From Desulfobulbus propionicus (GTDB taxonomy: Bacteria; Desulfobacterota; Dissulfuribacteria; Dissulfuribacterales; DYOW01): a stretch of DNA of 32,048 bases. The notes under the pieces were generated by a model. That model made no database searches, was not told the origin of the DNA, and worked only from the letters and a program-made list of their open reading frames with translations. Shown in pieces: positions 16,669 through 26,209 of the stretch (the first letter of the stretch is position 1; every line of letters starts with the position of its first letter). The position numbers and the translations under genes are program-made. The stretch covers positions 1 to 32,048 of the forward strand of contig DYOW01000001.1 in NCBI GenBank assembly GCA_020720325.1, in the 5' to 3' direction.

Positions 16669-18432
16669 TTAAAACAATCCTTTAACTTTACCTGACTCAG
16701 TATCAACATCAACCCTTCTGTATGCAGGATCTGAACCTGTTCCAGGCATTAATGTGATTGTTCCAGCCACAGGCACAACAAAACCTGCTCCTTTATATGT
16801 AAGAATGTCTCTGACATGCAAAGACCACCCTTTTGGTATTCCCTTAAGATTCGGATTATCTGAAACGCTAAGATGGGTTTTAACCATACATGTTCCAAGC
16901 TTTGAAAGCTCAGGATCTTTTTCCATAATCTCAGCCTTTTGATTTGCCTCAGGGCTAAATGTAACACCCTCACCGCCATAAACTTCTTTTGTAATCATTT
17001 CAATACGTTTTCTTAATGGCACATCAAGGTCATAAAGGAACTTAAATTCATTTTTCTCCTCACAGGCCTCCATTACCGCTTCTGCAAATTCAATTGCCCC
17101 GTCTCCGCCTTTGAGCCAATGTTCTGAAAGGGCAACTCTTGCTCCTGATGCCTCGCAAAGCCTTCTTACTGCGTTAATTTCATTTTTGGTGTCTGTATAA
17201 AAGGCATTAATACAAACAACAGGATTAATGCCTGCTTTTTTAACTGTTTCAATATGATGGAGAAGATTTGTGCAACCTGCCTCAACCCATCCCACATTCT
17301 CTGTATTATATTCTTCAGGCATTGGTCTTCCGGGTCTTGGAATCGGCGCGCCTCCGTGACATTTTAATGCCCTTATTGTAGCCACAACAACTGCGCAGTT
17401 TGGCTTTAACTGGCTGTAACGACACTTAAGATTCCAAAATTTTTCAAATCCTATGTCTGCTCCAAAACCACTCTCTGTAATGAGATAATCGGCAAGTTTT
17501 AAGCCAACTCTGTCTGCAATAACAGATGACTGACCAATCGCTATATTTGCAAAAGGGCCAGCATGAATAAGACATGGCTGTCCTTCTATTGTCTGCATAA
17601 GATTAGGATTAATTGCCTCCACCATCCATGCGGTCATTGCGCCGGCAACATCAAGGTCTTCTGTGGTGATTGGCTTTCCGCTTCTGTCATACGCAACAAC
17701 AATCTTGCCGATTCTTTCCCTTAAATCTTTAAGGTCAGTTGCTATTGCAAGTATTGCCATTATTTCAGAGCTAACTGCAATGTTAAAGCCGCTGTCCATA
17801 AGACATCCGTCCATCTTGCCGCCGTGACCAATGGTGATATTTCTTAATGACTGGGCACAAAAATCAATAATCCATCTGAATTCCACCATTTTGGGATGAA
17901 TATTAAGCCTTTTTAATCCTCTCTGGGCAAGTTCTTCGTCTGTATAATTATTTTCATGCTGCATCCTTGAGGTAAGCGCAACCATGCCAAGATTATGGGC
18001 ATTCATTATGGCATTAATATCACCGGTTAATCCAAGGGAAAATTTGCTTAAAGGAATAACCTGGGCAAGTCCGCCGCCTGCGGCGCTGCCTTTGATATTA
18101 AAGGTTGGACCGCCTGAAGGCTGTCTTAAAGCGCCAATAACGCTTTTTCCCTTTTTGCCGAATCCCTGGATAAGTCCAACAGAACTTGTGCTTTTTCCTT
18201 CTCCTAGAGGAGTGGGTGTTATGGCAGTCACGTCAATATATTTTCCCTCAGGTCTGTCTTTAAGCCTTTCAAGCGCCTTTGCATAATCAATCTTAGCGAC
18301 ATAATGTCCGTAAGGAAGCAATTCCTCTTTATCAAGCCCCATTTCTTCGCCAAGCTGATAAACTGTTTTCATGTTTTCTTCAGCTGCTTCTGCTATCTGC
18401 CAGTCTTTGAGTTTTGTTGGATCAAGTTGCAT
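16669..18432 (-). CDS. fhs: Formate-tetrahydrofolate ligase
   Basis: This enzyme makes 10-formyl-THF from formate, THF and ATP, for purine and formyl-Met synthesis and, in acetogens and many anaerobes, the methyl branch of the Wood-Ljungdahl pathway. The P-loop [12 protein letters not shown] covers about 73-83. Other family stretches are present: [41 protein letters not shown] and [16 protein letters not shown] near the C-terminus. The 587-aa length is somewhat longer than the classical clostridial form (about 557). A good ribosome-binding site, GGAGG, precedes the ATG. It is a single-gene unit with its own promoter; no folD or other one-carbon gene is adjacent. Confidence 0.97.
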   Translation of the reverse strand: MQLDPTKLKDWQIAEAAEENMKTVYQLGEEMGLDKEELLPYGHYVAKIDYAKALERLKDRPEGKYIDVTAITPTPLGEGKSTSSVGLIQGFGKKGKSVIGALRQPSGGPTFNIKGSAAGGGLAQVIPLSKFSLGLTGDINAIMNAHNLGMVALTSRMQHENNYTDEELAQRGLKRLNIHPKMVEFRWIIDFCAQSLRNITIGHGGKMDGCLMDSGFNIAVSSEIMAILAIATDLKDLRERIGKIVVAYDRSGKPITTEDLDVAGAMTAWMVEAINPNLMQTIEGQPCLIHAGPFANIAIGQSSVIADRVGLKLADYLITESGFGADIGFEKFWNLKCRYSQLKPNCAVVVATIRALKCHGGAPIPRPGRPMPEEYNTENVGWVEAGCTNLLHHIETVKKAGINPVVCINAFYTDTKNEINAVRRLCEASGARVALSEHWLKGGDGAIEFAEAVMEACEEKNEFKFLYDLDVPLRKRIEMITKEVYGGEGVTFSPEANQKAEIMEKDPELSKLGTCMVKTHLSVSDNPNLKGIPKGWSLHVRDILTYKGAGFVVPVAGTITLMPGTGSDPAYRRVDVDTESGKVKGLF

Positions 18433-18479
18433 TTTATTTCCTCCGCTAAATTTATTTATTTAAAATAATTAAATAAAAT

Positions 18480-18508
18480 AGGCTAAAGGATTTTTTGTGC
18501 AAAGTCAA
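18480..18508 (-). promoter_or_regulatory. Sigma-70 promoter of fhs
   Basis: On the minus strand TTGACT (18503-18508) is followed after 17 bases by TAGCCT (18480-18485). The predicted start is about 40 nt before the fhs ATG. No riboswitch would fit in so short a leader. Confidence 0.6.
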
Positions 18509-18583
18509 CTATTTTTTTAAATAATATGTGGTTGTAAGTGAAAAAAAACAAATAAGGTCTAAATAAATAATAATTTCTTAAAA

Positions 18584-20506
18584 TTAAACCTTTTCAAAGG
18601 CCTTAACCCTGTTAATTGCAGAAATATCTTCTTTCTTGTCCTTTTCATCAATCTGGTAATGATACTCGGATACAATTGAACGGATGCCGCTTTTTATTTC
18701 CATTTCTTCTTTTGCGGATTTTAATCTCTTTAACTGTGCCTGAAGCCATATCCAGTCAACGCTTTTTCCCCTGGCAAGCAACAGTTTTGAATAAGGTGTG
18801 GGGGCAGGGCTTTCTTCAGGATAGAAAAGTTCTTCATAAAGTTTTTCACCAGGTCTAAGACCAGTAAATTTGATTTCAATATCTTTATTTGGCACATAAC
18901 CCGCAAGCTTTATTATCTGTTCGGCAAGGTCAATAATTCTAACAGGCTCTCCCATATCAAGCACAAATATCTCGCCGCCTTTACCCACAGACGCAGCCTG
19001 AAGCACAAGCTGACATGCCTCTGAATTGGTCATAAAAAAACGTTCTATTTCAGGATGTGTGACAGTAACCGGGCCGCCCTCGGCAACCTGTTTCTTAAAT
19101 AAAGGAACAACAGAACCAGATGATTCAAGGACATTTCCAAAGCGGGTGATAATATAGGAGGTATTTTCAGAAACATCGTTTAATGAAATACATAACAGCT
19201 CTGCAATTCTTTTTGTAGCGCCCATTATATTTGTAGGAAATACTGCCTTGTCAGATGATATAAATACAAACTTTGGAACATTACAGGCAGATGCAGCCTC
19301 TGCCATAACCTTTGTGCCAAATATATTGGTAAGTATTCCTTCACGGGGATTCATTTCAACAATTGGGACATGTTTATAGGCTGCCGCATGAAATATTATA
19401 TAGGGTTTTTCTTTTTTAAGGATTGATTCCACATAGTCCCTGTCTTTAACATCTCCAAGATATGAGGCAATGCATATTTCCGGAAATTTATTTTTAAGTT
19501 CAAGCTCTATGTGATAGAGGGCGTATTCGCTCTGTTCAAAAAGGATAATTTTATCAGGTTCTCTTTTGGCAATCTGCCTGCAAAGTTCCCCTCCGATTGA
19601 TCCTCCCGCGCCAGTCACAAAGATTGATTTATTTTTAATTGTTTCATTTATCCTTCTCCATTCAAGCTCAATGGGGTTGCGGCCTAAAATATCCTCCATG
19701 GTAACCTCACGGATGGAAGAAAGAACTGCCTGACCTGATATAAGTTCATGCGCTGATGGCAGAATTCTGTATTGCACCCCGATATCCCTGCATCTTTCTG
19801 TTATTCTTTGTATTGTCTGGGATTTTAAGCCTGGATTTGCAATTAATACCATTTCAATATCAAGCCTTTTTATAATCATATCAAGAATGCGGCATCTGCC
19901 TAATACCCTTATGCCAAGTATCTCTTTTCCCTGCTTATCCCTGTCATCATCAAGAAAACCCACTGGAAAGTATGTTCTCTGACCTTCCCTCAAAAGTTCC
20001 CTTGCAAGTATCTCCCCTGCCCTTCCGGCTCCTATAATTAAGGTTCTGAGGCCTTCACCCTTTGGTTTAACTCCCTCCCTGAAAAGAAGGTAAACAAGCC
20101 TTCCTCCTCCGAGAAAAACAACCATAAAGATAGAATCAAGAAGAAATGTTGTAAAGGGAATATCCTGTATCTGCTCAAGCATTATGGTTAGAAGGTATAT
20201 TGTAAGTGTCGCGGATAAAGAGGACTGAAGTATCCTTACAACATCATGAAGGGATATAAACTGCACAATTATCCTGTCAAGTCTGAAAAGGGCAAGGGCG
20301 CCCAGTTGAAGAAAAATCACAAGGGGCAAAATATCAAGGGAACTCATAAAGCCACTGGAAAAAATCTCAAAATTAAATCTGAAGAGATTGGCAAGGAACC
20401 ATGACGCAACAACCACAAAAAAATCATAAAAATATGTCACAAATCTGACCCACAGCCATCTGTGCGTGGCTAAATAATGTTTAAACTGTCTCGAAATATT
20501 TTTCAC
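18584..20506 (-). CDS. Membrane nucleotide-sugar 4,6-dehydratase (WbpM/CapD/PglF type)
   Basis: Members convert UDP-GlcNAc to the 4-keto-6-deoxy sugar that leads to QuiNAc, FucNAc or bacillosamine. Four membrane helices fill about residues 20-140. A CoA-binding/Rossmann domain follows (TLIIGAGRAGE, about 156-165), then the SDR catalytic domain with VTGAGGSIGGE (about 297-306). The active-site stretch SSDKAVFPTNIMGATKR (about 417-433) has Met in place of the usual catalytic Tyr before Lys, as is typical of this subfamily. The start is GTG at 20506, 4 nt after GGGAGGG; a TTG one codon earlier is less well spaced. It is the last gene of the glycan cluster. Confidence 0.93.
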   Translation of the reverse strand: MKNISRQFKHYLATHRWLWVRFVTYFYDFFVVVASWFLANLFRFNFEIFSSGFMSSLDILPLVIFLQLGALALFRLDRIIVQFISLHDVVRILQSSLSATLTIYLLTIMLEQIQDIPFTTFLLDSIFMVVFLGGGRLVYLLFREGVKPKGEGLRTLIIGAGRAGEILARELLREGQRTYFPVGFLDDDRDKQGKEILGIRVLGRCRILDMIIKRLDIEMVLIANPGLKSQTIQRITERCRDIGVQYRILPSAHELISGQAVLSSIREVTMEDILGRNPIELEWRRINETIKNKSIFVTGAGGSIGGELCRQIAKREPDKIILFEQSEYALYHIELELKNKFPEICIASYLGDVKDRDYVESILKKEKPYIIFHAAAYKHVPIVEMNPREGILTNIFGTKVMAEAASACNVPKFVFISSDKAVFPTNIMGATKRIAELLCISLNDVSENTSYIITRFGNVLESSGSVVPLFKKQVAEGGPVTVTHPEIERFFMTNSEACQLVLQAASVGKGGEIFVLDMGEPVRIIDLAEQIIKLAGYVPNKDIEIKFTGLRPGEKLYEELFYPEESPAPTPYSKLLLARGKSVDWIWLQAQLKRLKSAKEEMEIKSGIRSIVSEYHYQIDEKDKKEDISAINRVKAFEKV

Positions 20507-20532
20507 CAAACCCTCCCAGGTTTTGCCCGAAA

Positions 20533-21528
20533 TTATTTTTTTATATGTCCTGATTTTATAAAAAATTTCTCAATTATTATTAATACAATAATTAAAAAAA
20601 ATAAAGAAAAAAATTGTGTTATAACGCTGTTTTTTAATAGATAAAGCACAGCGCTTCCACAACAAAATATTATGACTATTTCAAGATATAAAGTCTTTAA
20701 TTTACCTATATCAGATGTGGCAAGCCTTTGATAAAAATGTTCCCTGTGCGCCTGCCATGGTTTTTCTCCCCTTAAAATCCTTTTTATAAGCGTTAAGCTT
20801 GCATCGTAAATAAACGGTAAAAAAATTATAACAGGTATTAAAAGTGTAAAAATCCCCTTGCAAACACAATAAACCGATAACACAGCAAATAAGTAGCCAA
20901 TGCCTATAGCCCCGGCATCTCCCATAAATATCTTTGCCGGTGGAAAATTAAATGCAAGTAAGGCAATAAGAGCTCCTGCAAAAATAAAACAAAAAAGCGA
21001 TAAGTCGAAAATTTCATGCTGAAAAAAAATAATGCCAAAAACCAGAAAACCGCTAAGGCTCATGCTCCCGCAAAGACCATCAAGACCATCCATAAAATTA
21101 TAAAGGTTTATAAACCACACAACAAAAAATATTATAATAAATAGCTGCAACAAAGATAATACTGAAAAAAAAGAAATATAATTAACAAGAAATATCCCTG
21201 AACCCAAAAAATGCATTGTAAGTCTTATTAACGGACTTACTCCCTTTATGTCATCCATTAAAGAAACAATCACCATGATTATAAAACCCAGCAATGGATA
21301 TAACACATTGGACTCTCTTACAAAACTACTGAAACAATAAATTAACGGCAATAATACCCCTGAATAAATTGCAATCCCTCCGGTTCTGGGGATTGGTTTG
21401 GTGTGCAAAGACCTGTTATTTGGATTATCAAGGATTCTAATAAAGGAATTTTGGGATATAAAATATCTGATTAAAAAAAATGTTGTCATGAAGGATATAA
21501 GTGGATAAGAAATAATAGCAAAAATCAT
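20533..21528 (-). CDS. Undecaprenyl-phosphate sugar-1-phosphate transferase (WecA/WbpL family)
   Basis: It moves a HexNAc-1-phosphate from UDP-sugar to undecaprenyl phosphate, the first membrane step of O-antigen or other glycan assembly. The 331-aa protein has about ten membrane helices. Family motifs, numbered from ATG 21528: NRSLHTKPIPRTGG (38-51), DD (92-93, Mg site), NFMDGLDG (144-151), GDAGAIGIG (203-211) and HREHFYQRL (261-269). The last motif is typical of WbpL-like enzymes. The start may instead be TTG at 21549, inside the SDR gene; ATG 21528 lies 5 nt after the SDR stop. Confidence 0.93.
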   Translation of the reverse strand: MIFAIISYPLISFMTTFFLIRYFISQNSFIRILDNPNNRSLHTKPIPRTGGIAIYSGVLLPLIYCFSSFVRESNVLYPLLGFIIMVIVSLMDDIKGVSPLIRLTMHFLGSGIFLVNYISFFSVLSLLQLFIIIFFVVWFINLYNFMDGLDGLCGSMSLSGFLVFGIIFFQHEIFDLSLFCFIFAGALIALLAFNFPPAKIFMGDAGAIGIGYLFAVLSVYCVCKGIFTLLIPVIIFLPFIYDASLTLIKRILRGEKPWQAHREHFYQRLATSDIGKLKTLYLEIVIIFCCGSAVLYLLKNSVITQFFSLFFLIIVLIIIEKFFIKSGHIKK

Positions 21529-21533
21529 AATTT

Positions 21534-22442
21534 TCAGATATCCCCGCAAATCTCGTGAGCCGCCTGAAAAAAAGTGGATGAAGGCTGAAAATCCAACATA
21601 TTTTTTGCCTTTTTATTGCTGTAATATGCAGATTCATACAGGGAATTGTAACCGTAATGCCAGAAAATTCTTAAAAATTTTTTCATAAAATAATCAAGCA
21701 TAAAATTTTTAACCATTATCTTTTTATTTTCCACGCAGGCGGCATCTAACATTGCCTTAAGCATATCTTTTGTGGAATAAACTATTCCATCCGTTAAGAT
21801 AAAGCATTCTCCGGCTGTGTTTTGAGAATTTGCAGCCTTCATTGCAAAATAAACCACATCATCCACATATACCATTGATCTTTTGTTAGCGCCTGAAAAA
21901 CAATGAATAAAAGGAGATTTTTTTATAAACTTAAAAAGATTAATAATCCCGCCCTTGCATCCCTTCCCGTAAACAGGAGGAAGTCTTACTATAACCGGAT
22001 TTAATAAATTGCTTTTTAATACAACTTCTTCGGCAAGCAATTTTTGCCTGCCATATTCTGATTCAGGTTCCGGTAAAAGACCTTCGTCAGTTTCCTGTTC
22101 TGTTATTTCTCCCATTGCCTTTACAGAACTAAAAAAAATAAAATTCTTTACCTCTGCTTCCTTACATGCCTTAATCAGACGTTTTGTGCCTTCCACATTA
22201 ACCCTGCGCATCATTGAAATATTTCGGGTATTCTGACAGGACGCAAGATGAAATACAGTGTCAATGTCTTTTAAATTTTTCGGATTAATTTCATCAAAGG
22301 ATAAGTCGCAGATAATTTTATTTTGTCCCTCAAAATAAGATTCATTTCTTAGGAGTAACAGGGGTTTTATCCCTTTTTCAAGTAAGATTTCAACAAAACG
22401 ATGGCCAATAAAACCATTTGCCCCGCTAACGAGACATTTCAT
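21534..22442 (-). CDS. NAD-dependent sugar epimerase/reductase (extended SDR)
   Basis: The 302-aa protein has the NAD-binding motif GANGFIGHRF (7-16) and the SDR active-site YGRQK (about residues 130-134). Between them lie the usual HLAS and FFSSVKA strands. The size and the neighbours (WbpL-like and WbpM-like genes) match the Pseudomonas O-antigen trio in which an SDR such as WbpV or WbpK reduces the 4-keto sugar made by WbpM, giving UDP-QuiNAc or UDP-FucNAc. The stereochemistry cannot be told from sequence here. The start ATG overlaps the preceding glycosyltransferase stop (ATGA), showing tight coupling. Confidence 0.88.
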   Translation of the reverse strand: MKCLVSGANGFIGHRFVEILLEKGIKPLLLLRNESYFEGQNKIICDLSFDEINPKNLKDIDTVFHLASCQNTRNISMMRRVNVEGTKRLIKACKEAEVKNFIFFSSVKAMGEITEQETDEGLLPEPESEYGRQKLLAEEVVLKSNLLNPVIVRLPPVYGKGCKGGIINLFKFIKKSPFIHCFSGANKRSMVYVDDVVYFAMKAANSQNTAGECFILTDGIVYSTKDMLKAMLDAACVENKKIMVKNFMLDYFMKKFLRIFWHYGYNSLYESAYYSNKKAKNMLDFQPSSTFFQAAHEICGDI

Positions 22443-23287
22443 AAAAAATTCCAGCCGTGTTTGTTATAAAATGCTATTCCTGAACGGATAAAATAGAAAA
22501 TATGCCTTATGCCTTTTTTTGACGCATTACCGCCATAATGAATTATTTTTACATCAGGATTATAACAAATCTTCCATTTTTTTAATAATCTCAGGGAATA
22601 ATCAAAATCCTCAAAATAGAGAAAAAAAGCCCTGTCAAACAGTCCTGTATCCTTAATGGCTGCATTTCTTAAAAACATAAAACAACCGCTTGCAATAGGG
22701 ATTTCTTTTGTTAAATTCTCATGTGTCTCTTGTTTCATCTCATATCTGTCAAGCCTTTCCCTGAATTTGTTTTTAATAAACTCCGGGGCAAATCCCCTTA
22801 GAAAAAGGTCAAACGCTGAAGGATAACGCTTGCATAAATATTCCTGACAATTATTTTTCCGGCATGACCTGGGTGTGATCATACCAACATCAGGGTTGTT
22901 TTGCATGAATAAAAATGCGTTTTTAATACAATCAGGGTCTAATATCACATCGGGATTTAAGACAAGGTGCATATCGGATTCAGAAAAATTCCCCTTAGTA
23001 ATTTTATTTAAGATAATGTTATGCGCCATGCCAAAGCCTTTATTGGAACTGTTTTTTATAAATTCAAAGGGAGTGTCCCAATTTTTTACGATTAAATCAA
23101 TAATATTATCATTTAATCCCTGTATATTATCAGAATTATCTATTATAAATAATTTTTCCAGAAGAAGGCCTGAGCTTTTTGCGTTTTTTACAGAGGTATT
23201 CAGTGATTTAAGAAGATTTTCAAAGATTAATAAGTCCTGATTGAAAAGGACAATGGATATGGTTAATTTTTTAGAAAAATTTTGCAA
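22439..23287 (-). CDS. Family 2 glycosyltransferase (rhamnosyltransferase-like)
   Basis: The 282-aa cytoplasmic enzyme has a GT-A fold. It begins LTISIVLFNQ and continues FIIDNSDN and HLVLNPDVILDPD (NPD in the nucleotide-sugar/metal-binding place of DxD). GCFMFLRNAAI and FDRAFFLYFEDFDYSLRL carry the acidic ED pair of the catalytic base region. WbbL/rhamnosyltransferase-type GT2 proteins have this pattern; the actual sugar is unknown. The start is TTG at 23287, only 3 nt after the small upstream gene, without an evident Shine-Dalgarno site. Confidence 0.9.
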   Translation of the reverse strand: MQNFSKKLTISIVLFNQDLLIFENLLKSLNTSVKNAKSSGLLLEKLFIIDNSDNIQGLNDNIIDLIVKNWDTPFEFIKNSSNKGFGMAHNIILNKITKGNFSESDMHLVLNPDVILDPDCIKNAFLFMQNNPDVGMITPRSCRKNNCQEYLCKRYPSAFDLFLRGFAPEFIKNKFRERLDRYEMKQETHENLTKEIPIASGCFMFLRNAAIKDTGLFDRAFFLYFEDFDYSLRLLKKWKICYNPDVKIIHYGGNASKKGIRHIFYFIRSGIAFYNKHGWNFL

Positions 23288-23290
23288 GGA

Positions 23291-23479
23291 TTAAAGATTG
23301 TTATCCGTTAAATCTGATATTTTTTTATAAATTCGCTCAAATATCGGATCAAAATTCACAGGCGTAACCTGTCCCATCTCAATAAATTTTATAATAATCT
23401 CTTTGCTTGTCCTCATGGCAAGCTCGGTGTTTTTATATCTTATTTCCCTGTCTTTTTCTTCGTCTTTGATGTTTTTCAT
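23291..23479 (-). CDS. Small conserved-looking protein, unknown function
   Basis: The 62-aa soluble protein has a charged N-terminus (KDEEKDREIRYKN). A helix-turn-helix-like pair follows: AMRTSKEIIIKFIEMGQ, then VTPVNFDPIFERIYKKI. I know no function. Similar short proteins with a (K/R)-x-F-I-x-x-G-x-(V/I)-x-P-x-N-F pattern seem familiar from other anaerobes, but I cannot name a family. It lies immediately before the glycosyltransferase and after the tRNA-Ala terminator. The start has no Shine-Dalgarno site; an internal ATG (MRTSKE) is an alternative. Confidence 0.6.
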   Translation of the reverse strand: MKNIKDEEKDREIRYKNTELAMRTSKEIIIKFIEMGQVTPVNFDPIFERIYKKISDLTDNNL

Positions 23480-23491
23480 TTTTTATATGAT

Positions 23492-23536
23492 AAAAAAACA
23501 TCCCCTCTTCAGAGAAGGCCAAAATCCAAAGAGGGG
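23492..23536 (-). terminator. Terminator after tRNA-Ala
   Basis: On the minus strand CCCCTCTT (23529-23536) pairs with AAGAGGGG (23502-23509) across a 19-base loop and is followed by ATGTTTTTTT. It would end the tRNA-Ala transcript before the glycan cluster. Confidence 0.6.
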
Positions 23537-23602
23537 AGAGGTTACAGAGATAATCCTTTTAAAAACCATCCCCGTAAAATTTTATATTTTCCGTTAAAAA
23601 AA

Positions 23603-23678
<76 letters not shown>

Positions 23679-23732
23679 GAAAGTAGTTAAAACGTTAAAC
23701 TTATAATAATAAATTTTATTTTTAAATTATAA

Positions 23733-23760
23733 ATTATATAAAAAATTAATAATAAGTCAA
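23733..23760 (-). promoter_or_regulatory. Sigma-70 promoter of tRNA-Ala
   Basis: On the minus strand TTGACT (23755-23760) and TATAAT (23733-23738) are separated by 16 bases. The predicted start lies about 48 nt before the tRNA. Confidence 0.7.
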
Positions 23761-23842
23761 TGTTATTTTAAATAATTATATTATAAATCTATGTAATGCA
23801 AGCAATACAAAGCTGCTTAAGACTTAAATCCGAAAATTCTCT

Positions 23843-26104
23843 TTACCATACCCCCCGTAATCCTATATCCTTTCTTATTTGATCAAGTCTCTTTTCAAGG
23901 TCAACCCTCCATTCCGCATGAATCCTTGCTGCAGGAAGGGGAATTAGTTCAGGAAGACCGTAAACCACCCTATCCGCTGCATGGCTTGCCTCAATAACCG
24001 CCTCTATTGACCTTGCGCCAAATTTATATTCTGCTATAAGAAGCCTTAACAATAAGCCGGATGTCTTTCTTGCAGCCTTTTTCCAGTGAGTGTTCATCTG
24101 ATGCGCGATTATAAACGCCCTCTTTAACAGAATTCTCCTTAATTCTTCCAGATCTTCCGTTGTGGCTGAATCCCTCAGAAGGCTTTCAGGGATTGAAATT
24201 CCCTCGATATCAAGAACAACCCTTAATCTGCTCATAAAATCAGGCACTTTTAATGTTTTTATAAAATTAGACGCATCCAAATCAGGCTGTTCCAAAAGCG
24301 CAAGCATATCTTCCCATGAAGACTTAACCCCTCCTGCAAATACAAATATAGCCCTTCCAATGTGTCTTGGAATACCATGAATGTAAGTTACGCCATCCTG
24401 CATGGAAGGCAGGAAATATCTCAGATATCCAAATTCATAACCGTCATAACGGCAGTCAAACTCATCCCAGAAGGTTATTGGTATCTTGCCCTTTGCAACA
24501 GATGCCCTTACAAGGTCAATAGCAGAATTTATCTCTTCCGGCCCTGCAAACTGGGTAAGATTAAACTGGAATATTTCAAAAGGATTATTATCATACTTTT
24601 TTGAGATAACTGAGGCAACCTGTTCCACTGCAAAGGATTTTCCAGAACCCGGAGGTCCGAAAACACCAATACAAAGTGGTCTTTTATAAGTCTCTTTTGA
24701 TACATAACTGTCCATTACCCCCTGAAGTGTGACAACAGGCTCAATCTCCACAGAATCAGTTGTCCTTAAAGCGCCCACCTGAAATAATCTCAAATACTTA
24801 AAACCTTCTTTTTTATTCACCTCTTCTTTGAGATATTTTAATACTGATAATATAACCCCCATGTAGTTTATTTTTTTCTCTGAATAAATATTAGAAGGTA
24901 ATAAGCAATTACTAATTGAGGCGTTAGCATTAAAAACATCTCTTATTGCCTGTTTTCTTTCCTCTCCCCACTTTTGTGAAGATATAATCTCAATAATTTT
25001 ATCAAATTCTCCGCCAATTGTCGGAAGCGAAAAGAAACACGGGTCGTCCTGAGAAGGAAGAAAAGAACAGGGAGTGCCTGTGGGATAGGTGGATGAAAAA
25101 TCCAGATTGGGAAATTCAAGTCCGTCTGTAAAAAAATAGCCTTTTTGAAACAACAACTGCCAGTTAAGAAGCGCCCTTTTTGAAAGATCAAAAAAATAGC
25201 TTGTATTAAGAGGAACTCCGCTGGTTCTGAGACAGTCTATCGCAAGCATGGCAACAATGAGGGTATCATAACACGGAACAGACCCTTTTTTCCTTGAAGA
25301 ACCTTTGTGAGGCAGAGCGCCTTCTTTATGGCGAAAAAGAATTGCCTCAGGTCCAATATAAAGCATGCCTCCCGGAAACATTTCAACTATAATATGACAT
25401 GAAAATTTTTTTTTGCTTTCATCCCAGAGAGCTACCTCAGGGGTTTTTAAAGCCCTTATTGTCATCGCTACTATTGTTTCCCACAATACCGCGCTGTCAA
25501 CCTCCATTCTTGTAATTTCAAGGTCTGAAAGCCTGCAGAAAAGAACAAACCTGTCGCCAAATTCCTTTGCCCATTTGTCCCAGTGAGCAACGCTAAGCCC
25601 AAGACTTAATACCCATGCGTCAGAATTAAGCTCTGCCAGTTCCTTTTGAATCAGAGGTGGATGTCCGCTGTCATCTATTATGATTATTCCTGAGTTATCC
25701 TGATATATTTCCCTATTTTCCTCGGTAATTTCAAGATGATGGGGTTTTAAATCCCTTCCTCCAGGCGGGAGTATCTGGTGCATCATAAACCATCCGTGTG
25801 TATTTTCCGAAGGATTGCCGTCCCGTTTTTTAAATATCTGATAAAGTTGTTTTTTCTCGCCGTAAGTAATTGTGTTGATTTTGGGACAGATTCCGGCTGA
25901 GGTAAGAAATAAAGAAAGCCATGTGAGTCCCTGATCAAGCCTTCCCTCCTCTACTGTGACTTTTCCCGCAAGAAGTTCTATAAAATCGCCAGGATCATAA
26001 CCGTATGCAGGAAGGCTTCCCTGGGATAACAGGCTTACTTCCTTTACCGGAAGATTGGTGATTTCAGCATTTGAGCCAATTACAAGCAGTTTATTTCTAT
26101 CCAC
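23843..26104 (-). CDS. Ribokinase-like domain fused to AAA+ ATPase
   Basis: The 753-aa cytoplasmic protein starts at GTG, 5 nt after AGGGG. The N-terminal about 280 residues resemble a degenerate PfkB/ribokinase-like fold (GLTWLSLFL, SGIIIIDDSG, RFVLFCRLSDLEITRMEVD, GGMLYIGPEA, CYDTLIVAMLAIDCL), but the GAGD active-site motif is missing, so kinase activity is unlikely. A linker of about 170 residues follows. The C-terminal AAA+ module has Walker A GPPGSGKS (483-490) and Walker B ITFWDEFD (543-550), then a lid with a helical end. I recall similar kinase-like plus AAA proteins, some near RyR-domain proteins, in bacterial conflict or sensing contexts, but the role is unknown. The flanks hold a tRNA and a broken outer-membrane gene. 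Confidence is high for AAA+ and moderate for the N-terminal fold. Confidence 0.85.
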   Translation of the reverse strand: MDRNKLLVIGSNAEITNLPVKEVSLLSQGSLPAYGYDPGDFIELLAGKVTVEEGRLDQGLTWLSLFLTSAGICPKINTITYGEKKQLYQIFKKRDGNPSENTHGWFMMHQILPPGGRDLKPHHLEITEENREIYQDNSGIIIIDDSGHPPLIQKELAELNSDAWVLSLGLSVAHWDKWAKEFGDRFVLFCRLSDLEITRMEVDSAVLWETIVAMTIRALKTPEVALWDESKKKFSCHIIVEMFPGGMLYIGPEAILFRHKEGALPHKGSSRKKGSVPCYDTLIVAMLAIDCLRTSGVPLNTSYFFDLSKRALLNWQLLFQKGYFFTDGLEFPNLDFSSTYPTGTPCSFLPSQDDPCFFSLPTIGGEFDKIIEIISSQKWGEERKQAIRDVFNANASISNCLLPSNIYSEKKINYMGVILSVLKYLKEEVNKKEGFKYLRLFQVGALRTTDSVEIEPVVTLQGVMDSYVSKETYKRPLCIGVFGPPGSGKSFAVEQVASVISKKYDNNPFEIFQFNLTQFAGPEEINSAIDLVRASVAKGKIPITFWDEFDCRYDGYEFGYLRYFLPSMQDGVTYIHGIPRHIGRAIFVFAGGVKSSWEDMLALLEQPDLDASNFIKTLKVPDFMSRLRVVLDIEGISIPESLLRDSATTEDLEELRRILLKRAFIIAHQMNTHWKKAARKTSGLLLRLLIAEYKFGARSIEAVIEASHAADRVVYGLPELIPLPAARIHAEWRVDLEKRLDQIRKDIGLRGVW

Positions 26105-26139
26105 ATTAACCCCTTCAATAATTTTATTTTTTTATTTTC

Positions 26140-26181
26140 TCAAAAAAAATCCCCATCCTACAAATATGTCAGAGGGGGAAA
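26140..26181 (-). terminator. Weak terminator after the beta-barrel remnant
   Basis: On the minus strand TCCCC pairs with GGGGA over a loop of about 20 bases and is followed by TTTTTTTT. It lies between the remnant and the AAA+ gene. Confidence 0.35.
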
Positions 26182-26209
26182 ATACTTATAAACATAAAAA
26201 AAAGATAAA

